Counted from the stretch's first letter, positions 52,082 to 63,859 are shown. The stretch is 64,000 bases of DNA from Cyrtodaria siliqua (GCA_037043455.1 JAWPHD010001345.1:1-64000); one strand, 5' to 3'. The notes: generated by a model not told the origin, from the letters alone. Program-made: numbers and translations.

Positions 52082-55000
52082 ATGTCAGGCTCTAGAAACA
52101 TATGTCTTAATATTGCTACATGGAATGCGACCGGAATAATATCTAGCGCGAGTTATTTGAGCGATTTTTTACAAAACAATTATATAGATGTTTGCGGCAT
52201 TGCCGAACACTGGTTATTCAATCACGACTTACATTTTCTTGATTGTATTAACAATAATTTTTCATGTCATTCAATATCTGATCCTGATCTCATGTTGCCA
52301 AGCAACCGGAGAGTTGGTAAGGGTGGGATATGCATATTCTGGAATAAGCGTTTAAATGACATTGTTTCACCTTTACACATTGACAGTAAATACGTTTTAG
52401 GCATCCAGATAAAGCCTACCTTAGGACATTCTATATTTGTATTTCAATTATACTTACCATGTAAAAACCACTCTATTGCCACGTATAATAGCTGTATAGA
52501 CGAAATAGAGACTTTATTATGCATATACAAAACAAAGGGTATAACATTTTTAATGGGAGATTATAATACAGAATTAGCTTCTCGAAACCAACGCGATTTT
52601 AAACTTGATAGTCGAGGAAAACTGCTGGTAGATTTGATGCTTAATTATAGTTTGCTAGCCGTAAATGCCCTCGAGTTATGCTCCGGAGCAGAATTTAGTA
52701 ATGTACCATATAACAGTGACCGTGAGACACTCATTGATCACATACTAATCCAATCAGAAAATATTGAAATGATAAATCATGCCGAATTATGGACGATAAT
52801 TGCTTAAATGTTTCGACCCATCGCCCGATAGTTTGCAAAATCGAATGCGAAGTTTAAAATATATCTCGTTCAAGCAATACGTATCATAATATTAATTGGC
52901 ATAACGTTAAACAGAAAAACATAGATAATTACACACATTTCTTAAATAACGACAAAACGTTAAATATGTTGCTTTTATCACAGATATCTTCGTTGGATGA
53001 CGTTGACTCATTTTATTCAGCCATCGTTAATGTAGTAAACAATGCGACAAATAGATGCATTCCTATATCAAAGTTCAAACCATTTATAAAACCGTATTGG
53101 AATCGCGAATTAACAAATTTACACAATGAAATGAATCTAAAAAGGGTTAATTGGTTAAATGAAAATCGCCCACGCAATGTTTCATCCGCAAGCTATAAAA
53201 ATTATAAGGCATCGAAAAATGTTTTCCGCAAAACTCATCGTGCCACCGTCCAAAATTATTTATCTAGCTTAGAGCGAGAAATTGATATAGCGGCGGAAAT
53301 GGACAATAATGAGTTTTGGAAATTGATTAATAGACGGAAAAGAAATAAAAAAGTAGAAACTACCCTTAAAATGAATTTTAATGGACAATTTTGCGAAAAT
53401 CCCATCGATATAAATATGGGCTGGAAAAATTATTTTTCCGAACTCTACACGCCTAAAGATAATAGTTTTGAATCCGCTTATGCAAATTCATGCGATGAAG
53501 AGTTATCGAACATTAAGTCGCAATTAACTTATCATCGGTGCGACGATATCGTTATAACTATATATATGGTTGAAAAGGCATTAAAATCCTGTAAAAAGAA
53601 AAAAGCCTGTGGCAATGATCTCATTTATTACGAAAATATAATTTACGGTGGCCCGATTTTACTTGCCGTTATTACAAAATTATTCAATTATATGTCGTCA
53701 TTGTCACATATACCCGTTGATATGAAAAAGGGTATTATTTCGACCCTTTACAAAGGAAATAATAAAAACAAAATGGACCCTAATAGTTACAGGGCTATTT
53801 CTCTCTGTTCTACCATGTTAAAGGTATATGAAAAAGTGTTACTTAAATTTTTAGAACAGTCTAGTACGCTCAATTTTAACACATTACAAGGAGGATTTCA
53901 AAGAAATATTAATTGTAAAATGACGTCCTTTCTCTTACGTGAAAGTATCTACTTTGCAAAAGAAAACAGTTCTAAACTTTTCACTTGCTTCCTGGACGTG
54001 AGACAAGCATTTGACCACGTTTCTCATAGCATCTTGATGCTGAAACTGTATAGGACGGGGATTAAAAAATATATTTTTAAAATTATTCTAAGTATGTTTG
54101 AAAATGTTTATAGCTGTGTTAAATCACAAGGCCAATCCTCGGATTGGTTCCCCATTTTACAGGGTACCAGACAAGGCCAAGTAATGAGCCCGTATTTATA
54201 CTTAGTTTTCATTAATGATCTTATGGATAAATTAGACCAATCACCCTACGGTCTGAAAATTAATGATACTGGTTACAGTTGCCCAACATCGGCGGATGAT
54301 ATGGTGCTCAGTTCACTCACTAAGAACGGCTTAGAAAAACTTATGTCAATATGTCATAACAACTCTATCCGTGAAAAATATACATATAATGCTAATAAAT
54401 GTAATGTTGTTGTTTTTAACGAACGCCTTTCTGATTCACAGAGGAATCCAAGGCTATGGCACTTAGGCCAAAACATTGTTGATGAAACATACACATATGT
54501 TCATTTAGGTATTTTATGCAGTAAGGACATGAGTCTAAATGAAAACATTAAAGACGCATGCACAAAACTACGTAAAACATACTTTGGATTGTCCGACTGT
54601 GGCGTCCATCAAAATGGTCTTCACCATATAACAGTAAAACATTTATATCAAACGGTTGTACTAGCGAGGGCATTATACGGCTGCGAACTATGGAACACCA
54701 TTTCTGACACTCAATTGAAGTCTTTAGAGCGTGTACATGTTCAATGTATTAAATATATGCAGACTCTGCCTAAACAAACTCGTAGTGACGTCGCACTAGC
54801 TTTAATCGGTCTCACAAGAATCGAATATGAAATTGATAAGCGTAAGTTATTGTTGTTCGGCCAATTATGCAGCATTAATAAAGGATTTAGAACACAGACA
54901 ATTTTCGCTAATAGACTTATGCAATTTATGTCTCACCCACGTAAAACACAAGGCTTTATGCCAGACATTTACCGTATATTAGGGAAATACCAATTAACTT

Positions 55001-55557
55001 ACGTTTGAACGGAATATATTTCTACTGAATTTTTTCCTACGTTAAGACAATGGAAAAAAAGACTTAAATCAAATATACATAAGTCAGCCGAACTTGATTT
55101 CAGATCAAGACTTATCCAAGATTATAGTCTTAATAATTTTCTCAAGATACAAGGGGAAATAACGCCAAACAGTATCTGGTACTTCTCCCAATTATATCGT
55201 GATTATTTACCGTACTGTAGAACTGTCATATTTGTCATTGGTAAACTATTTGCACGCAAATATTTAACTGTTTGTCCAAAGTGCAAATTAATTACAGAAA
55301 CGGTAGCTGAACATTTAATTTTATTTTGTTCATCAAACAATACCTTGCGGCATTCGTTATTATGCAAGATACACAAAATATGCGGCTTAAATAAGTATGA
55401 CCAACTTTGTAACTTAAGCGCGTTTAATCAAATTATAGAATTAGTGTCCGGCTTTCCGTCTTTAAACATGTCGGACAAACAAACGGTTGCTATTTCTAAA
55501 ACCACGTTCAGATACTTACATCATATGACGAAATCTTTAAATATTGTGTATATATAG
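52082..55557 (+). pseudogene. Retrotransposon D: ORF2 (endonuclease, RT, zinc knuckle)
   Basis: A nearly complete ORF2. Endonuclease: NIATWNATG (52110), GIAEHWL (E motif), GGICIFWN, MGDYNTELASRNQRD (52553), LIDHIL, then after a one-base shift near 52795 the VSTHRPIV motif, followed by a TAA near 52858. RT: CGNDLIYYENI (about 53612), YRAISLCSTMLKVYEK, FTCFLDVRQAFDHVSHS (53980; catalytic Asp), GTRQGQVMSPYLYLVF and SADDMVL (54290; active site). The 680-codon frame from 52966 ends in an in-frame TGA at 55006-55008, beyond which the same frame runs to 55557 with the knuckle CPKCKLITETVAEHLILFC. With only three lesions, this is the best-preserved retrotransposon here. There is no RNase H, consistent with the CR1/L2 side. 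Confidence 0.9.
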
Positions 55558-56189
55558 GGCTCCTATTTAAAGTATGTTAAGTTTCTTTGAACTAATGAGA
55601 CTATGTTTTATTTACAAATACTTTGCATAATAAATGTTTGTATTGAATATTATATCAAGATAGAATTTTAAATTTAATAATTGATTTAAAACTTAAATCA
55701 AATTTTTTCTATATGCTTGCCAGTAACTTATCTTTGAAAAGAAATATTTAGAACCTTCAAAAATGCTATCCTTTTTATCTTAGTTCTAAGGATCATGTTT
55801 GAAAACAAATACATATGAAACTTATGTCAATCCAAGAATCCATGAAGTGTATGTTCTTGTGTTTCGTTTCGGCAAGACATGTCGGCCTTTGGATTATCTA
55901 TGACAAGAGTACTTGAATAAATATTATTTCTACACATATACTTCATTATTAAGTGGAGGAACATTTCCTGTTAATCTCCGTCCGTTTGTACATATGTTAA
56001 ATAAGTCAAACTGTCAAGTTTAAATATTTGTTTGTTTTGTATAAATTTGTTCTTGTTCTTGTATATAACTTAACTGTCATGTACTGTCTATTTGTTTTTG
56101 TGTATGTGTATTCACTGTGTATATATGTTATTTTGACTCTCCTGTATATTTTATATTATGGAGGAAATAAAGAATCAATCAATCAATTA
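55558..56189 (+). mobile_element. Retrotransposon D: 3' UTR and ATCA-repeat tail
   Basis: AT-rich 3' UTR ending GGAGGAAATAAAGAATCAATCAATCAATTA. (Written in parts: AATAAA, then (ATCA)n.) Short microsatellite tails of this sort are usual for CR1/L2-like elements. The next base begins the right 1,469-bp repeat. Confidence 0.85.
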
Positions 56190-56827
56190 TATTGTCTATT
56201 AATGCTGCTTTGTTGGAGAATATAACCTGGCGACGATATCTTTATTTACACTGTCACGTTTTATGGGGATGACGATAGGGTATAAGAGTGAGGTTTGGTG
56301 ACCTCGGAACCCGGTTTAAACCCCAACGGCCTTTTTTTCTAAGGCGATATCCCTATTATCAACTATGTATTTGTGTGATGTCTACCTTGCCTGTTATTAA
56401 TCTGCAGTTATACCCTTGCTTCGAATAGGAATAACTTTGTCCGTCCCGTCCCTTTCACGTCGCGTCGCATTCCATTATATATTGTTAATGTGGGCGTTCT
56501 GGCTCAACCTCGAGGTTGATCCAAAAACTCCTACCACAAGGTGCTGAAATAAGCTGATTGATTAAAACTTTTTAGAATCTTAGGTAGTGAAGATTGCAGG
56601 TTCAAATTATATAATTTGAACAAGTTTTCAGTACCTAGATTTTTTTAATAGTTATCAAAATTACATCCAAAATCCACATAAAAATAGTTTGATTCTGCGT
56701 TTTTTGTAATCCTTATAATTATAAAATGTTTCTTTAATACAAAACAAATTTGTTGATTTGTTATCAAAATTACACCCAAATCATCGAATAAACACGAATA
56801 TAATAAAATATGATTTTTTTTAGAAAA

Positions 56828-57115
56828 TCAAATTTCTATATGTCTCAGCCTAATACATTCAACATTATATGGCTTTACTACTTCCCAGTATCTATGTTTT
56901 AATCTAACTATATGAGCACCACAACCAACACAAATTTGATATTTTGCACTTGTACTTTTTCCACATTTGAGACACGGTAAAACTTTACTTTGCTTTACTC
57001 TATAATTATGTAAACTGCAATAGTTTGAATTTTTTGTTGTTTTATTTTTACAAGGCTCGTGACATCCAACTTTGAGAAATTGGCAAATGTTTTCAATTTT
57101 TTTAGTGTTTTCCAT
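56828..57115 (-). CDS. Small zinc-binding protein, Polinton accessory
   Basis: 95 residues, same protein as 50970-51257, here in its original setting: divergent from the polymerase gene with 70 bases between the two ATGs. The CxxC and CxxH pairs (CLKCGKS, CVGCGAH, YCSLHNY) suggest two zinc sites. No stop or shift, unlike the neighbouring polymerase, so either it is under constraint or it is short enough to have escaped. Function unknown; not a core Polinton gene that I recognise. Confidence 0.65.
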   Translation of the reverse strand: MENTKKIENICQFLKVGCHEPCKNKTTKNSNYCSLHNYRVKQSKVLPCLKCGKSTSAKYQICVGCGAHIVRLKHRYWEVVKPYNVECIRLRHIEI

Positions 57116-57185
57116 TTTTTTTTCTTGTTACAATAAATATATTTTTATATTACGAAGAAAAAACAATATAATATATATTACAAAA
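57116..57185. promoter_or_regulatory. Divergent A/T-rich promoter candidate
   Basis: The 70 bases between the zinc-protein ATG (minus) and the polymerase ATG (plus) contain TATAATATATATTAC about 15-20 bases before the polymerase start and ATATATTTTTATATTACG in the middle. TATA-like runs shortly before start codons recur at the minus-strand Polinton genes at 62838 and 63096. Inference only. Confidence 0.3.
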
Positions 57186-60100
57186 ATGAGTACTGAAGAC
57201 GTTCACTACATTTTACAATTACACCGGGATGGAATAAGTAATGATTTTCTGCTTAGAAAGATGGTTTATGCTCTCAAAGAGCCTGACATTTCAAAGGAAA
57301 CTCCAAAAGAGGTTATTCAACCAGTTGAGTCCAAAGTGCTGGAAAGTGTAAGACGTGAAAAAAAGAAAAACAAACCAATCCCAGCACCACGGACCAAACC
57401 AATCCAAGCACCACGGACCAAACCAATCCCAGCACCACGAGCTGTAAAACCAATCCCAACCCCTCGTACTACAATCAAACCCCGTGAAATTCCAAAGGAA
57501 ACTCCAAAAGAAGTTATAGTGCAGGAAACTCCAACATTAGAAAATTTACGCAAGAGACGACGTGCTAAAAAACAACGTAACAAAGAAAAGCAGAAATATG
57601 CTAAATTACAAGAAAATGTTATAAATGAACAAAAAAAGAGATATGCTCAATTACAAGAAAATGTTATAAATGAACTAAAACAAGAGTTTTATGATAGAAC
57701 ATTAAGACTGGTTGACAAACCAATATGTGGTCATTTCAAAGCATACAAGATGTCTGTCAGGAGATACAAAGACCCTCAAAAACTATTTCGTGATAAAAAA
57801 TACATTATCACAAAACAAATCAGCAAAGAGATAGCAGGAACAAAGAGATTATACTTTCAATTAAGTCTCACTGTAAATCTATTTAAAGACGATGGTGATA
57901 CCAAAAAATACACCACGGCAGTAATACGCAGTGAACAAAAAGCAATCACAACCCCCGAAAAAATAAATGAGTTTTTTGATGAGGGATGTGCTTATATGCA
58001 AGAGGGCCTTGAAAGATTTACAAACACAGCATCAGGATTGGAGATTGATTACTGTGTTAAGTTTTACTTGAATATCATAAAATATAAACCATTAAAAGGT
58101 TCTTCATATATTCCTCTGCCCAAAGCATTAGCTGACAAGAAAGCAATAATAAACGGTAAAAAACAATGATGATAAATGTTTGTTTCATGCAATAAATTCT
58201 GCTATTAATCCTGCTAAAAATAATTCTGACAGATTATCAAAGTATCCTGATATATAGTATTTGAAAAAAGATGGTACTGACTTTCCCACACCAGTTTCTC
58301 AAATATCCAAAGTAGAAAAACAAAACAACCTTGCTATCAATGTTTTTGGATATGTCATGAAAGGAAAAAATAAAAAGATAATCATTTTTCCATACTCACA
58401 TATCAGAACAACAAAAAGATATCGAGAGAATTAATCTTCTTTTAACATCTGATGACATTGAGGTTGAAAAAGATGATTCAGAGAATGATCCAAATAGTGA
58501 AGGAGGAATTATAGATGACAACTATAACCCTGATGATTATCCCGAAGACCCAAAAAAAATAACAACAAAATATCACTATTGCTGGATTAAAAATCTGAAT
58601 AGACTACTCTATGACCAAAACAAACACCATGGTCAAACTTACTTTTGCGATCGTTGCCTTCACGGCTTTTCTTGGAAAGGACTACTCACCAAACACAAAG
58701 AAGACTGTTATGGTATTAACAAAAGATCTTGCAGAATAGAAATGCCACAAAGAGGTAAAAATCACATAAAATTCAAAAACCATCAAAATCAGATGCCTGT
58801 GCCTTATGCAATATATGCTGATTTTGAAAGTATAATCAAACCACATCCAATCAAATTTGGAAAGAAATCTGAAATTCAAAATATACACGAAGCGTGTGGA
58901 TTTGGATACCAAGTTGTTAGATATGATGGTAAAGCCGAAGAACCTGTTATTTACACAGGTGAAGATGCTGTTGAAGTGTTTTTAAATCACGTATAATGAA
59001 AAGAGCAACATTAATAATATATTTGCTCACCCAAAACCATTAATCATGACGCAGCAAAATGAGGAAAATCATGAAAAAGCAACACACTGTTGGATATGCG
59101 AGAATGAAATATGGAAAGGTAAAAACTGTAAAGTAAGAGACCACTGTCATTTTACAGGTGAATACAGAGGCGCAGCACATAAAAACTGTAACCTGAAACT
59201 GAAAATAAAACCAAATAAAACAATCATTCCTGTTATATTTCATAACCTCAAAGGATATGATAGTCATATCATTATGCAAAAAATACATACAATGTCAAGT
59301 AATATTATATGCATCGCAAACAACGCTGAAAAATACATATCATTTAGCGCTGGACAACTCTGATTTTTGGATAGCTTTCAATTTATGGCTTCGTCTCTGG
59401 AAAAATTGGTTAATGCTACGGATAAATCTGATTTCAAAATTACCAAAAATCAGTTTGGAGAACAAACAAATTTACTTCTGCGGAAAAGTGTTTACCCGTA
59501 TGAATATATGGACAGTGTAAAAAGATTTGAGGAAACGCAATTGCCACCTATAGACAAGTTTGACAGTAGTCTCAGAGATGAAAGTATAAGTCTCAAAGAT
59601 TACGAACTTGCTCAAAAAATATGGAAAGAGTTTAACTGTAAAACTCTTGGAGACTATCATGATTTATATCTAAAAACTGATGTAACTCTGTTAGCAGATG
59701 TGTTTCAAACTTGAAAAACATGTATGAATGCATACAAGCTTGATGCTTTACATTACTATACAGCACCTGGATTATCTTGGGATGCTTTACTTAAACATTC
59801 AAAAATAGATTTAGAACTTTTTACAGACATTGACAGACATTGACATGCACTTATTTACAGAAAAAGGTATGCGCGGAGGAATAAGTATGGTATCAAAACG
59901 ATATGCAAAAGCAAACAATCCACATGTAGCTGATTATAACGAGGAAAACAACTTCTTAATGTATTTTGATGCAAATAATCTTTATGGGTGGGCAATGAGT
60001 CAGCCACTTCCATATTCTAGTTTTGAGTGAAAAACCAAGAACAAACTTGGGGGATTTTCTAAACCAAAACCTGGCAAAGGACAAATACTCGAAGTTGATT

Positions 60101-61178
60101 TGGAATATCCTAAAGAACTCCATGAAGCTCACAATGACTATCCGCTTGCACCGGAAATATTAGCAGTAAAAAAAGAATGGTTGTCTGAATACCAGACAGA
60201 TCTGTTGGAAAATAATAGCATGATAAATGTAGAACAACTAGTCCCCACTCTTATGGACAAGGACAAATATGTGATACATCACAAAAACCTGCAAATGTAT
60301 TTAAAATTGGGCATGAAACTGAAAAACACACACAGAGTATTAGAATTTAATGAAAAACCATGGATGGAATCATATATTCGTTTAAACACAGAACTTAGGA
60401 AAAAAGATAAATCACCCTTTGAAAAATATTTTTACAAACTTATGAACAACTCTGTATACGGCAAGACAATGGAAAATGTACGCAAGCGGACTGATATAAA
60501 ACTAGTCAGAACTGACGGCTCTGAAAATGAAAAAATAAGAAAAATACTAGCTATACCCAACTTTAACAGGCGTATAAAATTTTCAGATGAATTGTCAGCT
60601 TTACATGTAAACAAAACAAAATTAACATTAAACAAACCCATCTATGTTGGGATGTCAGTATTGGACTTATCAAAGTACATGATGTATGACTGGTACTATA
60701 ATACACTAAAGAAAAGATACGGAGATAAATGTACTTTATTATACACAGACACTGACAGCTTGCTGGTAGACATCAAAACAAAAGACATGGCTGAAATGAA
60801 AGATGAGTATGACGAGTGATTATCCGCAAAACCATCCACTGCACGATGATACAAATAAAAAAGTATTAGGTAAAATGAAAGATGAATGTGCTGGTGTTGC
60901 TATAGCTGAGTATATTGGATTAAGACCCAAACTATATTCTATTTTGAGAGCGGATGAGCAGATTATTAAGAAAGCAAAGGGAGTAAAAAAATACGTAATC
61001 GAAAAACATATCAACTTTGAAAAAATACACCCATGAAATGAATATGATACGCTCAATAAAGCATGAGATATATGGTATAACAGTAAACAAAGTAACACTG
61101 TCACCATTTTACTCTAAAAGATACATGGCACCAGACGGTATCACGACATACGCGTTTGGGTATCAGCAGGAACAATAA
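57186..61178 (+). pseudogene. PolB: Polinton protein-primed family B DNA polymerase, broken
   Basis: This enzyme would replicate the element from a protein primer. The start MSTEDVHYILQ opens a 328-codon frame (57186-58169) with KPIPAPRTKPI repeats and a charged coiled coil, then shifts. Landmarks in order: a C2HC finger FCDRCLHGFSWKG (58650); YADFESI, exonuclease motif I (58815); an endonuclease VII-like zinc region CWICENE, RDHCHFTGEYRGAAH (59086-59180); HNLKGYDSH, Exo II (59240); YLKTDVTLLADVF, Exo III (59665); [11 protein letters not shown], Pol A (59968); NNSVYGKTMENVRKR, Pol B (60443); YTDTDSLL, Pol C (60740); and the usual end KRYMAPDGITTYAFG. All catalytic motifs survive, but at least eight stops or shifts (58169, 58252, 58994, 59362, 59712, 60028, 60818, 61034 among them) kill it. 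The length, about 1,330 codons, is normal. Confidence 0.93.
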
Positions 61179-62062
61179 GTAGTTCTTCTAGGACAAATCC
61201 TCTCTGTGGCGCTGGTGCTTTCAAATAATATACTCTTATACCTTGCGTCACCATATAACTTTTAATTTTGTGAATATCTCCACTCCACATTGGATCAGTT
61301 GCTCTGCGTCTTCCACCTTCTTGTTCCCCGGGTTGATATAAATATCTTACACTGGCATTCATACAAATAGGATCATCTTTTAATGTTTTTGTTTCAACAG
61401 GAGGGGGCTTTTTTGTCTCCACATTTATTGCTTTGACAACTTCTGGTAATCTTTTTACCCACTCTCTGTTGCGTTTTTTCGAATCTATTTCCTTAGCATA
61501 CTGATGACCAATGTCTTTCAGCTAATGTTCTGTTAAATCTTTCCACTATAGCTTGGTCTCTGTGTATCTCTGTTCTGCCTCGTCTGATATCTACATTATG
61601 TTTTGCCATCAACTGCGATACTGCACCCATGAATTCTCTGCCTGGATCCACTTGTAATAAATTTGGATATTTTAGATGCCGACTGTATATATTTTCAAAT
61701 GCTTTAGCAAATGCTTTAGCAACTTCTTTGCTATCCTTGGAAGTCAGCGGCTCTGCTTCTTTGTATCTACTCGCAATATCAACATCAGTCAACGCATATT
61801 TATATGTCTTGCGTCCACGGCCAAAGCCAAAAGTGTCATGCGGTAAAAATAACAAATCAGCTTAATGCACTTCATTCTTAGTAGAAACATCAAACCTGGG
61901 TCTAACTATTTTCTTTGGTGCGGGTAAATAAATCTGCCACGAAGCTTGTTTTTTTAAAAATTCTAATGCCTGTTTCTCACCTACACCAGCCTCTTTTGAC
62001 AATTTTTTAACTGCTGAGTAACCTCTCCAAAATCCTTTTGGGCTGTAATAAATCTTTTCCAT
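61141..62062 (-). pseudogene. Polinton DDE integrase, broken
   Basis: A retrovirus-like integrase joining element ends to target DNA with a 6-bp staggered cut. On the minus strand: MEKIYYSPKGFWRGYSAVK (the usual Polinton integrase start with a helical N-domain), a TAA near 61861 where a Gln would stand, ADLLFLPHD (first catalytic Asp), YALTDVDIASRY, LLQVDPGREFMG (second Asp, about 61640) and RDQAIVERFNRTLAER (Glu, about 61540). A frame change near 61500 leads to the C-terminal part, 61141-61422, with LKDDPICMNASVRYLYQPG and GDIHKIKSY, a chromodomain/SH3-like tail. Its last codons overlap the convergent polymerase end by 38 bases. One stop and at least one shift, otherwise complete. Confidence 0.9.
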
Positions 62063-62103
62063 TTTTTTCTACTAAAGATTAAAATTTATATGACTATAAA
62101 GAA

Positions 62104-62340
62104 ATGGAAATCACAACTGCACAATTTGATGAACTGCTCGAAGAGCAAAATCAATATAGCACAAAGAAATGGACAGACTTAGAAAAGAATAAAATATATA
62201 CTATTACAGATACGAAAATACTGGATACTGTATCCATGGTATTGACATTATTAGACAACGGTGAAGTATGGGCGCCTGGTCATCTCAAAGATAAAATAGA
62301 GAAGAGTGCTGAACCACCATATTATATTCGACCACTTTGA
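62104..62340 (+). CDS. Short Polinton protein, OB-fold-like
   Basis: 78 residues, intact, divergent from the integrase 41 bases away. The pattern KKWTDLEKNKIYTI, TDTKILDTVSMVLTLL and GEVWAPGHL (W, N-K-Y, long strand, V-W-A-P) resembles small single-domain proteins encoded by Polintons and adinto-like viruses that I take for an OB-fold nucleic-acid binder. Function not shown. The stop is followed by 100 bases and a T run. Confidence 0.6.
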   Translation: MEITTAQFDELLEEQNQYSTKKWTDLEKNKIYTITDTKILDTVSMVLTLLDNGEVWAPGHLKDKIEKSAEPPYYIRPL

Positions 62341-62437
62341 TTGAAACCATGTATGAACAACAAAAAAAAATAAGTATCATGCATATAACTTAGTCATTCC
62401 AAAGTAATTATATTCTTTTTTTTTTTTTTTTTTTTTT
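62341..62437. repeat. Spacer with a long T run
   Basis: Between the convergent ends of the short + strand gene and the minus-strand gene at 62438-62838; the run of about 23 T (62416-62439) overlaps the latter's stop codon. Confidence 0.6.
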
Positions 62438-62838
62438 TTATGAAATCAATTTATACGCCACAAATCCAGTTGCAGCCATGCCCACCACAATAAACATCCG
62501 GCGATGGTGTATAGAAATCACTCAACTTAGGCTCTGGTTCCAAAAGCAACTGTTTACCAGTCATATAATAATACTGCTTCATAGCCTGGTCCACATCACC
62601 AAATGTCTGCTCTGTATGATGCTCCTTTTGCAGTTGCTTATTAATAAAATCTAATTTCTTTGTCCTTTTTTTTATTCCACGCCGCTTCTGCTGCTTTCAA
62701 TTTTTCTACGGCTTTGTCATGCCTTTGTCTTTCCTCATCTGAATGACTTCCTATTTTTGAAAAGAAATAATTTGAACCACTAAACGCCAATGCGTTTGTT
62801 AATGCGCCACCTATCATCATTGCTACTGCGCTCGCCAT
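62438..62838 (-). pseudogene. Polinton small membrane-associated protein, two frameshifts
   Basis: Starts MASAVAMMIGGALTNALAF (hydrophobic N-terminus), then SKIGSHSDEERQRHDKAVEK, an alpha-helical charged region. After a shift near 62650 it continues INKQLQKEHHTEQTFGDVD, LEPEPKLSDFYTPS, and after a second shift near 62495 ends in a hydrophobic VVGMAATGFVAYKLIS and stop. I recognise this N- and C-hydrophobic architecture from Polinton gene sets; its role is unknown to me, possibly virion-associated. About 132 codons in all. Shift one lies beside an A run, so it could be a sequencing indel. Confidence 0.75.
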
Positions 62839-62859
62839 TTTTTATATATTTTTTTTTAA

Positions 62860-63096
62860 TTATTTCATAATATCCGCAGGAATAATACCTTGCATAATCA
62901 ACATATCCCTCGTAGCCATTGCTAACATTATATCCATAGACAGCATCCCAAAATCTACCATATTAAAATCCACTTTAGGTGCTGGTCTTTTTAGTAGTTT
63001 TCTGCCAATCTCAGAATATCCAATAGTTAGAAGTGTTTCCACTCCAGCGTGATACATCATATTTACAATTTCTTTTCCGTCAATACTTGTTGCCAT
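62860..63096 (-). CDS. Polinton conserved small protein
   Basis: 78 residues, intact: MATSIDGKEIVNMMYHAG, VETLLTIGYSEIGRKLLK, PAPKVDFNMVDFGML, MAMATRDMLIMQGIIPADIMK-like end. A family I have met in Polinton gene clusters, of unknown function. 21 bases upstream of the next gene in transcription order, with a TATATAA-like leader. The start is fixed by the only suitable ATG after the A-rich leader. Confidence 0.75.
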   Translation of the reverse strand: MATSIDGKEIVNMMYHAGVETLLTIGYSEIGRKLLKRPAPKVDFNMVDFGMLSMDIMLAMATRDMLIMQGIIPADIMK

Positions 63097-63129
63097 TTTT
63101 TTTATATGATTATTTTTTTAAATAAATTA

Positions 63130-63534
63130 TTAAAAATCAAATGGGTCTTTTGGTGTAACAGCAACAGGTTGTATAGCAACAGGTTGCACAGCTACAGGTT
63201 GTGTAGCAGATTTCTTATTATAGATATACAAACCCAACCCAGCAATGCCTAATAAAACCACACACGGTGGAATATAATTTTTGTATACGTTTATTTTGAT
63301 TTGTTCTGGTTCCTCTTCACCTATTGTTATTTTTGTTATTTGCTTTGCATCTTGCTTTGCATCTCTTGCATCCTGTGCATCCTGAAGCAAACGCTTTGCC
63401 TTCTTTGCCGCTGCTCCCTTTTTCCCAGCCTCTATTCGTCTTGGATTTTTTACTTTTTGTTTAGCAGGTTGTGTATCAACCTCAACAGGTATATCAGCAG
63501 GTATATCAACTTCACTCTCTTGGTTCTCCATCAT
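63130..63534 (-). CDS. Polinton small protein with one transmembrane segment
   Basis: 134 residues: an acidic N-terminus (ESEVDIPADIPVEVD), a basic, Ala/Lys/Asp-rich helical stretch (GKKGAAAKKAKRLLQDAQ), one membrane segment (PPCVVLLGIAGLGLYIY, about residues 90-106) and a C-terminal triple repeat of QPVA(V/I). Intact. The single-TM, basic design resembles a virion membrane or core protein, which is inference. The QPVA repeats correspond to a 15-bp tandem repeat (63161-63205). Confidence 0.7.
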   Translation of the reverse strand: MMENQESEVDIPADIPVEVDTQPAKQKVKNPRRIEAGKKGAAAKKAKRLLQDAQDARDAKQDAKQITKITIGEEEPEQIKINVYKNYIPPCVVLLGIAGLGLYIYNKKSATQPVAVQPVAIQPVAVTPKDPFDF

Positions 63535-63550
63535 TTATATTATCTGTATT

Positions 63551-63841
63551 TTAATTTTTATTAAAATCAATATGTCTAACAGGTGTCAGTATTGCTGTAA
63601 ATGGCGCTAAGCACATCCCATACCTGTAGTACAACTCACAACAAGCACTTGTTAAAGCATGATTAATAAATGGGTCTTCCTCCAAATCTTCTATCAGTTT
63701 TGGTGGATTGATTACATTGAAATATTTTGATACTCCCATTACATACAAGTTAATAAAAGAATTGCCTAAAGTCTTGGTCATACTTGCTCCAAGCCTTGCT
63801 TCATATCTGCAGTAACGTTTGTTAATTTCATCCGGGGGCAT
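63551..63841 (-). CDS. Polinton conserved small protein
   Basis: 96 residues, intact: MPPDEINKRYCRYEARLG, SFINLYVMGVSKYFNV, PPKLIEDLEEDPFINHAL and ACCELYYRYGMCLAP. I recognise the family from Polinton clusters, function unknown to me. It lies 16 bases from the previous gene and 18 bases from the next upstream stop, in a compact same-strand run like a viral late gene block. Confidence 0.75.
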   Translation of the reverse strand: MPPDEINKRYCRYEARLGASMTKTLGNSFINLYVMGVSKYFNVINPPKLIEDLEEDPFINHALTSACCELYYRYGMCLAPFTAILTPVRHIDFNKN

Positions 63842-63859
63842 GCTATCTATATTCGTGAG

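Larger units (their letters stand above)
56190..57658. repeat. 1,469-bp direct repeat, right copy
   Basis: The right copy is continuous with the rest of the Polinton (the polymerase gene reads through its end), so it represents the original locus. Differences seen from the left copy include C/T at 56306, C/T at 56384, C/A at 56674, two near 57238-57247 and one near 57404. Confidence 0.95.

Noticed and set aside
62341..62440. T run as a transcription terminator
   Set aside because: It overlaps a stop codon in an AT-rich eukaryotic element; no evidence for a terminator role.
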